Notes: a model not told the origin generated them from the letters alone. A stretch of DNA of 64,000 bases from JACPRL01 sp035573715 (GCA_035573715.1 DATLZZ010000013.1:8410-72409); one strand, 5' to 3'; shown: positions 25,352 to 33,986, counted from the stretch's first letter. Numbers and translations are program-made.

Positions 25352-25380
25352 TGGACTCTCTCTTCTCTTCCCACTACAGT
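25352..25380 (+). promoter_or_regulatory. Promoter of the PilZ gene
   Basis: TGGACT (25352) and TACAGT (25375) are separated by 17 bases, and the GTG start lies just six bases after the -10. Transcription would begin at the start codon, giving a leaderless mRNA. Confidence 0.5.
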
Positions 25381-25386
25381 AGTGGC

Positions 25387-25710
25387 GTGGCTGCGACGCC
25401 CATACCGCGCCGCTACCAGCGGGTCAAGCTGACGCCGGCCAAGTGGGTCATCGTGCAGAGCGCCGGGCGCACCGACACTCTTCGCTGCACGACGATGGGA
25501 TTGGGCGGAATGTTTCTGGAGTGCGCCGAACCGTTCCCCGAAGGCGCGTTCGTGCGCTTCGCCTTCAGCGTCGGCGCTCAGACCGCGCGCGGCACCGCGA
25601 CCGTCCGCGACGCCACCGACAAAGGAATCGGGCTCGCGTTCGTCACCCTCAAGCCGGACGACCGCGCCAAGATTCGCCGCTTCCTCGAACGCCAACTCGC
25701 CCGGAAGTAG
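25387..25710 (+). CDS. PilZ-domain protein
   Basis: 107 residues, GTG start at 25387. The N-terminus IPRRYQRVKLTPAKW resembles the RxxxR c-di-GMP-binding motif (RRYQR), and TTMGLGGMFLECAEPFPEG resembles the D/NxSxxG strand, here with T and L substitutions (TTMGLGG). It may bind c-di-GMP weakly or have lost binding. A single-domain PilZ usually acts as an adaptor on motility, secretion or surface polysaccharide systems, none of which are in this window. Confidence 0.75.
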   Translation: MAATPIPRRYQRVKLTPAKWVIVQSAGRTDTLRCTTMGLGGMFLECAEPFPEGAFVRFAFSVGAQTARGTATVRDATDKGIGLAFVTLKPDDRAKIRRFLERQLARK

Positions 25711-25724
25711 CCGCGCCTCGCCGC

Positions 25725-26882
25725 TCACACCGTCAGGGCTTCCAGCAGGCGGTCGATCTCCCATTCGCGGTTGTAGATGTTGGGAGCGATGCGCAGAGCG
25801 TCCTGCCGCAGGCTGACGTAGATCTTCCTCTCCCGCAGCGAGTCCCACAGTTGGCGGGTTATCTCCGGCGTGCGCGCCGCCAGACAGACGAAGGTTCCGC
25901 GGCGCGCGGCTTCGCGGGGCGAGCGCAGCACACAGCGGTCGCGCGGGTAGTTGGCCACCACCTGCTCACAGAGCCGCTGCGCGTGCCGCTCGATGCTCTC
26001 CACGCCCACCTGAAGCAGGAATTCCACTGAGGCCTTCACCGCCGAGAGGTTCAGAAAGTTCGCCGTCTCCGGCGAATCCCAGCGCGTCGCTCCCGCTGCC
26101 AGCCGCCAGCCTTCCCGCGGCAACCGGTTGAAGTTCGCCGCGCCCTCGACGCTGAGCCAGTTGATGTCGCCGACTTCGAGCTGCTCGACCATGTCTTCGC
26201 GGACGTAGAAGAAGCCCGTGCCGTAGGGCGAGAGCAGCCACTTGTAGCCCGCGCAGGTGAGGAAGTGGCAGCCGAGCTGCTTCACGTCGAGCGGCAGCGC
26301 GCCCACCGCCTGGCTGCCATCCACGAACAGCAGCACGCCGCGCTCGCGGCAGCTCGCCGCCAGCCGCGCCACGTCCACGCGGTTGCCGCTCGAGTAGCTG
26401 ACGCAGCTCACCGCCACCAGCCGCGTCTTCTCAGTCAGCGCGCCGAGCAGGTCTTCGGCGGTGAGGAAGCGGCCGTCGGCCGCAGCGACCTCGCGCACCC
26501 GCACGCCGCGCCGCTCGAGATGCTTCCAGGGAAAGTAGTTGGCGGGAAACTCGCCCACCGGCAGCACGATCTCGTCGCCGGAATTCCACGCCAGCCCGCG
26601 GGCGACGGCGTTGACGCCGTCCGAGGCTCCGCTGGTCAGCGCAATCTCGCTCGGTTGGGCACCGATCAGGCGCGCCAGCGCTTCGCGCGTCTGTTTCGGC
26701 AACTCAAAATGGAGCTCGCTGGTGATGCGCTCGGGATACTTCTTCAGCTCCAGCGCCTGCTGCACGGCGCGGAGGGTCGCGCGCGGGAACGGCCCTTCGG
26801 CCGCGCAGTCCAGGTAGATGCGGTTCTCGAAGTCCCAGAACTCTTCCCGCCAGTCCACCGAGGTCTGTGTTCGCTCGCTCAC
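25725..26882 (-). CDS. Class V aminotransferase family PLP enzyme
   Basis: 385 residues with a GTG start. YLDCAAEGPFPRATL opens the small domain; LTSGASDGVNAVARGL, VSCVSYSSGNRVDVARL, LLFVDGSQAVGALPLDV (the PLP-ring Asp) and TCAGYKWLLSPYGTGFFYV with the Schiff-base Lys follow. Related to the isopenicillin-N-epimerase / cysteine-desulfurase-like branch. The exact reaction is not readable; the typical Cys of desulfurases is not at the expected place. It starts nine bases after the HAD gene stop, so the two are co-transcribed. Confidence 0.85.
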   Translation of the reverse strand: MSERTQTSVDWREEFWDFENRIYLDCAAEGPFPRATLRAVQQALELKKYPERITSELHFELPKQTREALARLIGAQPSEIALTSGASDGVNAVARGLAWNSGDEIVLPVGEFPANYFPWKHLERRGVRVREVAAADGRFLTAEDLLGALTEKTRLVAVSCVSYSSGNRVDVARLAASCRERGVLLFVDGSQAVGALPLDVKQLGCHFLTCAGYKWLLSPYGTGFFYVREDMVEQLEVGDINWLSVEGAANFNRLPREGWRLAAGATRWDSPETANFLNLSAVKASVEFLLQVGVESIERHAQRLCEQVVANYPRDRCVLRSPREAARRGTFVCLAARTPEITRQLWDSLRERKIYVSLRQDALRIAPNIYNREWEIDRLLEALTV

Positions 26883-26891
26883 GCTTTCAGC

Positions 26892-27584
26892 CTAGAAGTG
26901 TTTCTGCAGGTCGCGGAAGGACTCGAGCACGAGGAGCTTCCCCGTCCCCGGGCGAATCTCCTCGTGCTCGTACTCCCATTTGTGCGGCGACGGAATGTAG
27001 ACCGCGTTCATCCCCGTCGCCAGCGCCGGGTTGATGTCCGAGCGCGGGCTGTTGCCGACCATCCACACGCCCGCCGGCGTCAAGCCGTGCCGCTCCAGTA
27101 GCGCCCGGTAAGCCTGCTCGTTCTTCTCATCCACCACGGCCAGCGTCTCGAAGAAGGCTTGCAAGCCCGACATCTCCACCTTGCGCCCCTGCTCGTCCAC
27201 GTGTCCCTTGGTGAAAAGAAACAGGCGGTGCCGCGGCGCGAGATAGACGAGCGTCTCCGCCACGCCCTCGTAGAGCTGCCGCGGGGCTTCGCGGAGCCGT
27301 CGCGCAATCTGGTGAATCTCCTCCAGATGGGCGTCCACCGCGCGGCCGCCGGCCAGCGACAGGTAGACTTCCTCCAAAGTCAGCGAGAAGCTCCAGGCGC
27401 CGTAGCCGCGCTGCTGGATGTTGCGCCGCTCGGTGAGGTCGAGCTGGCGCCGCACCTCCGCCTCGGAGTAGCCCAGCGGCGACACCAGTTTCACAAACTC
27501 GTGCACCGCCTGCTCGAAATGCAGGTTCTCTTCCCAGAGGGTATCGTCGGCGTCAATCAGAAGAACACCAGGCTTGTGCGCCAT
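26892..27584 (-). CDS. HAD-superfamily hydrolase
   Basis: 230 residues with the ATG at 27584 (a TTG one codon upstream is the alternative). Motif I LLIDADDTLWEE (DxDxT), motif II LFTKGHVDEQG, and motif III/IV MVGNSPRSDINPALATGMNAVY. The all-helical cap between motifs I and II is as in phosphoglycolate-phosphatase-like HADs. A small-molecule phosphatase is likely; substrate unknown. Part of a minus-strand run with the 75-residue protein upstream and the class V PLP enzyme downstream. Confidence 0.85.
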   Translation of the reverse strand: MAHKPGVLLIDADDTLWEENLHFEQAVHEFVKLVSPLGYSEAEVRRQLDLTERRNIQQRGYGAWSFSLTLEEVYLSLAGGRAVDAHLEEIHQIARRLREAPRQLYEGVAETLVYLAPRHRLFLFTKGHVDEQGRKVEMSGLQAFFETLAVVDEKNEQAYRALLERHGLTPAGVWMVGNSPRSDINPALATGMNAVYIPSPHKWEYEHEEIRPGTGKLLVLESFRDLQKHF

Positions 27585-27601
27585 CAAGGAGAGTGGTCGC
27601 C

Positions 27602-27829
27602 TCAGCGGGCGTGGCTGCGGCTCGCCAGCCGCTCCAGAATGCGCCGCGCAATCTTCTGCAGCTCGCCGTGCTCCGCCAGGTAGGTCTCGAAGTCGCGGTC
27701 AACCTCCAGCGCCTCCTCGGCGGGCAGCCGGGCGCGGAAAATCATGTCGCGCACATGAACCGGGTTCGGCAGAATGACCTCTTCCCCCAGCTCTTCGAGC
27801 GCCTGCTCTGGATCGTAGTGGTAGCCCAT
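27602..27829 (-). CDS. Small protein of unknown function
   Basis: 75 residues, MGYHYDPEQALEELGEEVIL at the N-terminus, acidic and then helical with an Arg/His-rich end. GGGAGG precedes the ATG at 27829. A longer frame reaching 28561 is antisense to its neighbours and is not used. Lies 17 bases before the HAD gene, so probably co-transcribed with it. No family recognised. Confidence 0.6.
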   Translation of the reverse strand: MGYHYDPEQALEELGEEVILPNPVHVRDMIFRARLPAEEALEVDRDFETYLAEHGELQKIARRILERLASRSHAR

Positions 27830-27861
27830 AGCCTCCCTCCTGACTCCCCATTCTACCCCGT

Positions 27862-28395
27862 TCAGTACAGCCGTTTCTCCGACCACTTGCGCAGGAGCCG
27901 CCAGCGGCCGTCGGCGCCGCGGCGCACGACTTCGACGGTGATCTCGATCTCGCCGCCGGCGCCCAGCAAGGCGAACTCGTTGCGCACCGCCGCAATCACC
28001 TCGGTCGAGCTGCGCGGCTCGACAGTGAGCAGGGTCCGCCGCCACTGCGTCTGCTGGCCGCGCACTGAGTCGAAGAACTGCCGCACGCCGTCCATCGAGG
28101 CTTCCTTGTTGGCCTGCATCAGGCCTTGCGGCGCGGCGTACAGGTAGGCGAGGAACTCCGGGTCGAGCCCCGCCTCGATGCTTTTGATGTCGCGGTCGTC
28201 CCACGCTTTCCAGTAGCCAGCGTAGAACGTGTTCACTTCGTCCAGAACCGACTGCGGCGTCACCACCGGCGCCGGAACCGTGGGCGCCAGCCCCGCGGGA
28301 GGTTCCTGCGGCGCCGGGTTCTGCGGCATCACCGGCGTGCCGGAAAACACGAACGCTGCCATCAGCAGGGCCAGAATTGTCCCACGACGAGCCAT
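27862..28395 (-). CDS. Exported NTF2/SnoaL-like protein
   Basis: 177 residues from the ATG at 28395 (GGAGG eight bases before). Signal peptide GTILALLMAAFVFSGTPV, a Pro-rich linker, then a cone-shaped alpha+beta domain of the DUF4440/SnoaL type: VNTFYAGYWKAWDDRDIKSI at its start and RWRLLRKWSEKRLY at its end. Such domains often bind small ligands or form scaffolds; no catalytic residues are evident. Confidence 0.7.
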   Translation of the reverse strand: MARRGTILALLMAAFVFSGTPVMPQNPAPQEPPAGLAPTVPAPVVTPQSVLDEVNTFYAGYWKAWDDRDIKSIEAGLDPEFLAYLYAAPQGLMQANKEASMDGVRQFFDSVRGQQTQWRRTLLTVEPRSSTEVIAAVRNEFALLGAGGEIEITVEVVRRGADGRWRLLRKWSEKRLY

Positions 28396-28422
28396 AGGCC
28401 TCACCTCCCGTCGGACGATTGC

Positions 28423-30897
28423 TCAGAAGCGAAACTGGTAGGAAAACTTGACGAAGAAACCCGCGGCGTCGTTGATGAACTGCCGCCGGCGGCGAATGAG
28501 CGCCGCTTCGTCCGGCCCCAGCGCCGGGCACCCAGGGTCTGCAACACCGGGACCCTCGCACAGAAAGATGTTCTGAGCGTTGCCATTATAGCCGACATAG
28601 AGCACCGTGCCGGGGTGAACCAGATAGGTGAGCAGGAAGTCGCCGTTGAAGTTCTTCCGCGTCAAAATCGAGGTGTGCGCCGGATTGGTCAGCACCGCGT
28701 CGAACTGCAGGATGACGCGCAGCGAGAGCTCGCGGGTGAACTGGTAATTCCATTTGGAGCGGAAGATGTGATTGTTCAGGATGCTGTCCTCGCTGCCGCG
28801 GTCGGTGAGGCGGAAGAAGATGTAGGTGTTGTCGATGCGCAGTTGCGTGGTTGGCCGCACGGTCGCCGCCAGGTTGGCGGTGGTGATGTCGGCCAGGAAC
28901 GGCTCCTCGCCCGGCGGCGGGGCGAAGTTGATGCGCGTACCCCAGGTGTACTGCCCGTTGAAGGTCACCGGACGGTAGTAGCTGCTCTGGAAGAAAAATC
29001 CGGCGCGATGCCGGGAGAAGTCTTTGTTCCCGGTCAGCACCGGAAAGTCCACCGGCCGCAGCCGCTCGCGGTCCCAGTTGTAGAGGGCGCCGATTTCGGT
29101 CTGGCCGATAAACTCGAAGGTGATGGAGCTGTCCTGGGTGAGGTCGAGCCGCGTGCCGCTGTGGTCGAAGACCGCTTCGGTGTTGAAGAACGGTCCCCAA
29201 GAAATGAAGTATTTCCCTTCCGGGCGAAACCCGTAGCCCACCTGCTGACCGATGCGGCGGATGTCGGGCCGCAGCAGGAACCCCGGCACGGTGCGGAAGC
29301 CGCGGCTGAAGTCATTGTACTCCAGGTTGTAATTGAGCTGCCGGCCGCGACGCAGCAGAACCGCGCTGTAGGCCGGCCCGGCCAGCTTGCCCTCGTCGTT
29401 GCTGAAGCAGCCATCAATAAGCTGTCGCCCGGCGCGGTGGACGAAGTCGCTGACCGGAAAGCAGCGCGTCCAGCTCGTCACCGCCTGGAACTCCGCCACC
29501 CAGTTCGGACTCAGCTTGAAGCGCCCGTCGAGGCCGACGATGCGGTTGTAGACGTCTTCGAATTCGCGGTCGGTGTAGATGAATCCCAGGGTTGACTGCG
29601 CCCCCACATCGCGGCTGACGCGGAAGATTCCGAAGAGCGCCCGCTTGCCGGAAAGCGGGTCGGTCTCTGCCACGCTTTTGCCCGGGGCCTCGTCGTCAAT
29701 CACAAACGCGCCCAGCGCCCACGGCCCCAGCTTGCCCGTGCCCCGCACCCCGAATTGGGGGTCGGCGATCCGCCTCGTGAAGACCAGGCTGATCGGAGTG
29801 TTGAAGTAGCCGGCATTCTCCAGGAAGAACGGCCGCTTCTCGGGAAAGAAAACCTCGAAGCGCTGGTTCACGGTCACCTGCGGCTCGTCGGACTCCACCT
29901 GGCTGAAGTCTGGATTGATGGCCACGTCCATCACCAGCGCATCCCGGAACACAATCTTGGCGTCCAACCCCGCGTCTCCCTCGAAGCGGTCGCGGTCGAA
30001 CCGCGGCCGCAGCGGGTCGCGGGCGTCGATGGTGCGGGTGGAGCGCAGGATGCCGAAGGGGGTCAACTGCACGTTGCGCCCGGGGGAAATCCGCTCCAGC
30101 CCTTCCAGTTTCGCGGCCTGGTTCAGCCGCCCTTCGATGCGACTGGAGATGTGCGGCCAGAAGTTGTTCTCGTTGGTCCGCGGGATGGTGCGGTTGAAGA
30201 TGATTCCCCAGGTCTGTTGCTCGCTGTCGGGGAACCGCAGGCTCTTGAACGGAATCGACATCCACACCACGAAGCCCTGGTCGGTCACTTTGCCGCGCGA
30301 ATCCCACACGGTGTCGAACGACGAGTCGAAGTTCTGCCCCTCGGTCCACAGCGCGTCCCACTGCACCCCGAAGGGATTGGTCAGGAAGGCGTAGGCGCGT
30401 CGCTCGTCGTTGAAGGTGTCCAGCATCACTTCGACCAGGTCGTCCCCGAAGACGTTCTCTCGCGGCGCCATGCGCGCGCGCACTTTGCCCGGCTCGCTGT
30501 CGAAGCACACAAACACCGCGTAGAAGTTCTTGTCGTCGTAGCCGAAATAGACTTCGGTGCGCTGGCTGGAAGGCGCGCCGTCGCTCGGCTCCTGCTGGAT
30601 GAACCCTTCCACTTTGGCCAGCTTGCCCTCCATCGCTGCGTTGGGCTTCATCTCGAGAAAATCTTCCAGAGTCGGGGCCTGCTCGACCCGCGGAATCCGA
30701 ACCCGGGGGCGCTCGGCGGCATGCAGCGGAAGCACTGAGATGAATAAGACCAGCCAGAACAGGAAACGGCGCCCACGCGCACCTCCGCGCAGCGGCGCCG
30801 GCGCGTTCAGTGAAGAATCAGGACGGGGCTTGATTCGTCGCTCGCTCACCCGGCCGTACTCTTGAACCGGAGTCCCAGGCAGCGCGTACCCTAGCAT
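28423..30897 (-). CDS. DUF5916 outer-membrane protein with CBM9-like N-terminal domain
   Basis: About 824 residues with the ATG at 30897; the start is uncertain because the signal peptide (RFLFWLVLFISVLPLHAAE) lies about 40 residues in. N-terminal carbohydrate-binding-like (CBM9-type) region: TEVYFGYDDKNFYAVFVCFD and LVEVMLDTFNDERRAYAF. It continues into the DUF5916 beta-barrel, with INPDFSQVESDEPQV and FFPEKRPFFLENAGYF. The C-terminus ends in KFSYQFRF, a terminal Phe as recognised by the barrel-assembly machinery. It is typical of Acidobacteriota and Bacteroidota; function is unproven, possibly glycan or peptide uptake or secretion. Confidence 0.85.
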   Translation of the reverse strand: MLGYALPGTPVQEYGRVSERRIKPRPDSSLNAPAPLRGGARGRRFLFWLVLFISVLPLHAAERPRVRIPRVEQAPTLEDFLEMKPNAAMEGKLAKVEGFIQQEPSDGAPSSQRTEVYFGYDDKNFYAVFVCFDSEPGKVRARMAPRENVFGDDLVEVMLDTFNDERRAYAFLTNPFGVQWDALWTEGQNFDSSFDTVWDSRGKVTDQGFVVWMSIPFKSLRFPDSEQQTWGIIFNRTIPRTNENNFWPHISSRIEGRLNQAAKLEGLERISPGRNVQLTPFGILRSTRTIDARDPLRPRFDRDRFEGDAGLDAKIVFRDALVMDVAINPDFSQVESDEPQVTVNQRFEVFFPEKRPFFLENAGYFNTPISLVFTRRIADPQFGVRGTGKLGPWALGAFVIDDEAPGKSVAETDPLSGKRALFGIFRVSRDVGAQSTLGFIYTDREFEDVYNRIVGLDGRFKLSPNWVAEFQAVTSWTRCFPVSDFVHRAGRQLIDGCFSNDEGKLAGPAYSAVLLRRGRQLNYNLEYNDFSRGFRTVPGFLLRPDIRRIGQQVGYGFRPEGKYFISWGPFFNTEAVFDHSGTRLDLTQDSSITFEFIGQTEIGALYNWDRERLRPVDFPVLTGNKDFSRHRAGFFFQSSYYRPVTFNGQYTWGTRINFAPPPGEEPFLADITTANLAATVRPTTQLRIDNTYIFFRLTDRGSEDSILNNHIFRSKWNYQFTRELSLRVILQFDAVLTNPAHTSILTRKNFNGDFLLTYLVHPGTVLYVGYNGNAQNIFLCEGPGVADPGCPALGPDEAALIRRRRQFINDAAGFFVKFSYQFRF

Positions 30898-30995
30898 TCG
30901 CGCCACCGTCGGGCAATAGGAAAAGGGTCGAGGTTCTGCCCACCGGGTTGCCGTCTGAAACTCTGTTAGGATAGCGGGTTTGCGCAAGATTCCGC

Positions 30996-31655
30996 ATGAC
31001 GAAACACAAGGTTCAGTCGCTGGTTCTGCCGGGTCCGGTGGGCCGGCTGGAGGCGCTGTGGGAGCAGCCGCCGGGGGCCCGGACCAATCTGGTCGGACTG
31101 GTCTGCCATCCTCATCCGCTGTACGGCGGCACGATGCATAACAAGGTCGTCCATCACACCGCCCGCGCCTTGCGCGAGTTGGGGCTCTGCGTGCTGCGCT
31201 TCAACTTCCGCGGCGCCGGCGCCAGTGACGGCCAGCACGACAACGGGCGCGGCGAGACTGAGGATGTTCGCGCCGCGCTCACCTGGCTGGGAGAAAAGAC
31301 GCCCGAAGCCGCCATCGTGCTAGCCGGGTTTTCCTTCGGCGCCTGGGTGGGCCTGCGTGCGGGGTGCGAGGACGAACGCGTGCGCGTTCTGGTGGGGGTC
31401 GGCATGCCCGTGAACAACAGCGATTTCTCCTACCTGGCCGCTTGCCGCAAGCCCAAGTTGTTCATCCAGGGGACGCAAGATCAGTTCGGCAGCCTGGGCT
31501 CGATGGAGCGCGTGTTCGCCGGCGCCGCCGAACCCAAGGAACTTGCCTGGATCGAGGGAGCCGACCACTTCTTCTCGGGTCATCTAGAAGACCTCCGCCA
31601 CGCTATCGCCGAGAACTTGCCGCCTCTCAGCGGCCTCGGGCCGGCGCGCAAGTAG
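30996..31655 (+). CDS. Alpha/beta hydrolase, dienelactone-hydrolase-like
   Basis: 219 residues. CHPHPLYGGTMHNKVVHH is the oxyanion region of the KANL3/Tex30-like alpha/beta hydrolase family. FNFRGAGASDG precedes the nucleophile elbow AGFSFGAW (Ser in GFSFG). The acid is in QGTQDQFG and the His in GADHFFSGH. A likely cytosolic esterase; substrate unknown. It is divergent from the DUF5916 gene and its end overlaps the convergent cupin gene by 29 bases. Confidence 0.85.
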   Translation: MTKHKVQSLVLPGPVGRLEALWEQPPGARTNLVGLVCHPHPLYGGTMHNKVVHHTARALRELGLCVLRFNFRGAGASDGQHDNGRGETEDVRAALTWLGEKTPEAAIVLAGFSFGAWVGLRAGCEDERVRVLVGVGMPVNNSDFSYLAACRKPKLFIQGTQDQFGSLGSMERVFAGAAEPKELAWIEGADHFFSGHLEDLRHAIAENLPPLSGLGPARK

Positions 31656-31953
31656 CGTCGAGGCTGGTCACGGCTTCTTCGCCGATGACCTCGGCGGTGT
31701 GCACGGTTCCGGCAGGGATCTCAATCATATCGCCGGCCTCCAGCACGAACTCCCGGCCTTCGGCGCCGATCTTCAGCCGCCCCCGCAGCACGGCGTCCTT
31801 CTTGTCCACCTCATGAGTGTGTGCGGAGAAGTAGGTTCCCGGCGGATAGGTGTAGCGGCGGACGGAGTACCCTTCAGCCTCCAGCCGTTTGCGCATCGCG
31901 CCTTCGCTCAGCGGGCCCCAGTCTTTCTGCCAGTGCTCGATTCGAACCGGCAC
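31627..31953 (-). CDS. Single-domain cupin protein
   Basis: 108 residues. Cupin motif 1 includes GTYFSAHTHEVDKKDAVLRG (metal ligands His-x-His and Glu or Asp) and motif 2 GDMIEIPAGTVHTAEV (His). Probably a metal-dependent small-molecule binding or isomerising enzyme; substrate unknown. It begins seven bases after the aldo/keto reductase stop and is therefore co-transcribed with it. Confidence 0.8.
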   Translation of the reverse strand: MPVRIEHWQKDWGPLSEGAMRKRLEAEGYSVRRYTYPPGTYFSAHTHEVDKKDAVLRGRLKIGAEGREFVLEAGDMIEIPAGTVHTAEVIGEEAVTSLDATCAPARGR

Positions 31954-31959
31954 CGATCC

Positions 31960-33075
31960 TCACGCCGAATCAAAGAGATTGCGAAATCGTTCCGGCGCCA
32001 GCAAGGGCACCTCGCGGAGCCGCAGGTTCTCCTCGACATGCTCGAGCTGCTTCATCCCCACCAGCGCGATATCCACGCCGGGCGCGGAGCGCGTGAACTG
32101 GAGGGCCCGCTGCGCATCGGTCTTCAGGCCCCCATTCAGGTGCGCGCGCAACTCATCGGGAAGGCCGCGCGCTACCTGCCCCTGGAGTATCGAAGCGCTC
32201 GCCAGCACCGTTATCCCCAGCACCCGAGTCGCTTCCAGCAGCGACACCTTCTCGCCTGCGACCGTCTGGTTGAAGAACGCGTAGGCTTCCGGCATCGCCA
32301 GGTTGAAGGGCAACTGTACCGCCTTGAAGTGATGCTCTTCGCCGCCGACCTCCTCCGCCAGTTTCACCAACTCTTCCAGCGACAGGTAGTCCAGCGCCTT
32401 GGGCGGGCGGCGAAATCCGTCCCAGGTTGCGACCCCGTAGCAACCGACGGCGCCGCTCTTCACTGCCTCCTCCAGCCTCTCAAACGCGGCCCGCATCCGC
32501 TCAAGGAACTCCGGCCGCGCCACAGCTTGCAACTGCGTCTCCGGGTTGTGCAGGAAGTAGATGTCGATGGTTTCCAGATTCAGGTTCCTGCGGCTGCGCT
32601 CGAGCTGATTGGCGATAAACGCCGGTGCCAGGCAGTGCATCCCGCCCACTACCTCCTCCGGCTTGACGACCCCGGCGTCCAGGTACTCCCTGCGAAAGTA
32701 GGCGTTGGGGTCAGCCGGCACCTCGGCATCAAAGGTCAGGAAGCCACCCTTGGTGGCAATGACCGCCTCTTCCCGGCTCAGCTTGCCGTCGGCGATTAAC
32801 TCCCCAAGTGCCTTCCCTATTGAGCGCTCGCTTCTTTGAAAACGGTAGTTAATGGCCGTATCTATAACATTTACAGCCATTTCCAGGCAATGCCGGGTGC
32901 ACTGCGCATAGGCCTGGTCGGTGACCGCGTCGTGCTCCCCCAAGTAGGTTCCCAGTCCCATGGATGAGACCCAGAGCCCATTCCGCCGCCGAAAATGGCC
33001 TTCGGCCACCTGGCCCCGGAAACGGTCCCTGTACCGCTCGGTCCCCTCTAGGGTCGCCATGCCCGGAATAGGCAT
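31960..33075 (-). CDS. Aldo/keto reductase
   Basis: 371 residues. TIM-barrel AKR with MGLGTYLGE, NVIDTAINYRFQRSERSIG (Asp and Tyr of the tetrad), VIATKGG (Lys) and TIDIYFLHNPE (the His is in this strand), then GVATWDGF. Longer than the usual 300-330 because of an insert around residues 125-150. NADPH-dependent carbonyl reduction is expected; the substrate is not readable. AAGGA precedes the ATG, and TATACT (minus strand, 33107-33112) is a plausible -10. First gene of a pair with the cupin. Confidence 0.87.
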   Translation of the reverse strand: MPIPGMATLEGTERYRDRFRGQVAEGHFRRRNGLWVSSMGLGTYLGEHDAVTDQAYAQCTRHCLEMAVNVIDTAINYRFQRSERSIGKALGELIADGKLSREEAVIATKGGFLTFDAEVPADPNAYFRREYLDAGVVKPEEVVGGMHCLAPAFIANQLERSRRNLNLETIDIYFLHNPETQLQAVARPEFLERMRAAFERLEEAVKSGAVGCYGVATWDGFRRPPKALDYLSLEELVKLAEEVGGEEHHFKAVQLPFNLAMPEAYAFFNQTVAGEKVSLLEATRVLGITVLASASILQGQVARGLPDELRAHLNGGLKTDAQRALQFTRSAPGVDIALVGMKQLEHVEENLRLREVPLLAPERFRNLFDSA

Positions 33076-33106
33076 AAATTATCCTTGCATTCCTATTGAC
33101 ACCGGG

Positions 33107-33112
33107 AGTATA
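33107..33112 (-). promoter_or_regulatory. -10 box for the aldo/keto reductase gene
   Basis: TATACT on the minus strand, about 31 bases before the ATG at 33075, with an AAGGA ribosome-binding site between. The -35 region is poor. Divergent from the structured-RNA promoter 55 bases away. Confidence 0.45.
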
Positions 33113-33164
33113 ACAGCGCCGCTCGAAGTCGGGAACTGTAGGGGTCTTCTAAAATCTGAAATGA

Positions 33165-33192
33165 TTGACTTTTTCTACGGTGGCGTTATACT
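33165..33192 (+). promoter_or_regulatory. Promoter of the structured RNA/leader
   Basis: TTGACT (33165-33170) and TATACT (33187-33192) with a 16-base spacer. The surrounding 60 bases are distinctly more AT-rich than the genome average here. Transcription is expected to start near 33199. Confidence 0.7.
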
Positions 33193-33197
33193 GTCAG

Positions 33198-33335
33198 ACA
33201 GCCACACTGTAGACCGAGTGCCCCGCCGCAACGACGGGGCGGTTACAGGGTGCGGGAGGCTTATCGACCCCTCGGGGCAACAAGACCCCCACCTCCCTAA
33301 GGATATTTGCCCCAAGCCTCCCCACCCTGTTTTTT
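33198..33335 (+). ncRNA. Structured RNA of unknown class with intrinsic terminator
   Basis: About 138 bases from the predicted start to the T-run (33330-33335). A first hairpin pairs GCCCCG (33220) with CGGGGC (33235). A long rod then pairs ACAGGGTG (33245) with CACCCTGT (33323), GGGAGGCTT (33254) with AAGCCTCCC (33314) and GGGGCAA (33274) with TTTGCCCC (33306), and ends in six Ts. GGGAGG can alternatively pair with CCTCCC at 33292, so two exclusive structures are possible. It could be a free small RNA or a 5' leader controlling the unknown gene at 33387. No match to a named family was recognised by eye. Confidence 0.6.
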
Positions 33336-33386
33336 ATGCCCACCTCGGTGGGCGTGCCACGTAAGAGGGTCCCGATCGTCCCTTGC

Positions 33387-33986
33387 ATGCAAGTTGAGTT
33401 TTTCTCGGAATTGGACGAGCGCGCCGACCGGCTGGAAATCCCCTGGGCCAGTCCCGACGACCCGCGGAATCTCTACTACGACCTGAAAACCCGACCCGAG
33501 TTGCTGAGCGAGGTCGTAGAAGCCCGCGACAATCTTGCTCTCCGCCAGTTTCTCGCCGTCGTGAACGCGCCCGAGACGATGTTCGCTACCGCCAAGTGCC
33601 ACACCTGGCTCACGGAAGAATTCAGCCCCGCCGAACGCGACAGCTTCCCGAGCTCGTCCATCAAGTTCGCCGCCTACGTAGATCTTGTCTTCAGCCTTCC
33701 GGCTTTCAACTTCCGGCGCGAACACTACGATCGGCTCTGCGCTCAACTCGAGCGCCGGCTGGCGCCTGTGCCCGCTGCGGCGCGCCTCGAGCTTTGCCTG
33801 CGCCATTGCTACTACCACGCCCAGCAAGCCTGGGGTTTCTACCTCACCGCTTTTCTCTACGGCTACGGAGCTAGCGCCGACGAAGCACGACACAACTGGA
33901 GCGCCGCGCTGAAAACTCTGGGCGACACGTTGGCCCATCTCTCCAAACTTCTTCGCCAGGCTCTGGCGCAAGCTTCACCGCCCTGA
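33387..33986 (+). CDS. Helical protein of unknown function
   Basis: 199 residues with the ATG at 33387; an upstream in-frame extension to 33336 starts within the terminator region and is rejected. Mostly alpha-helical, with a conserved-looking CHTWLTEEFSPAERDSF and LRHCYYHAQQAWGFYL. No membrane segment or signal peptide. No family recognised. It lies 51 bases after the structured-RNA terminator, so its expression may depend on read-through. Confidence 0.65.
   Translation: MQVEFFSELDERADRLEIPWASPDDPRNLYYDLKTRPELLSEVVEARDNLALRQFLAVVNAPETMFATAKCHTWLTEEFSPAERDSFPSSSIKFAAYVDLVFSLPAFNFRREHYDRLCAQLERRLAPVPAAARLELCLRHCYYHAQQAWGFYLTAFLYGYGASADEARHNWSAALKTLGDTLAHLSKLLRQALAQASPP

Noticed and set aside
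33198..33335. Calling the structured RNA a 6S RNA
   Set aside because: GGTTACAGGGTGCGGGAGGC resembles a 3' segment of E. coli 6S RNA, but here it is the 5' arm of the rod, which is the wrong order for 6S.
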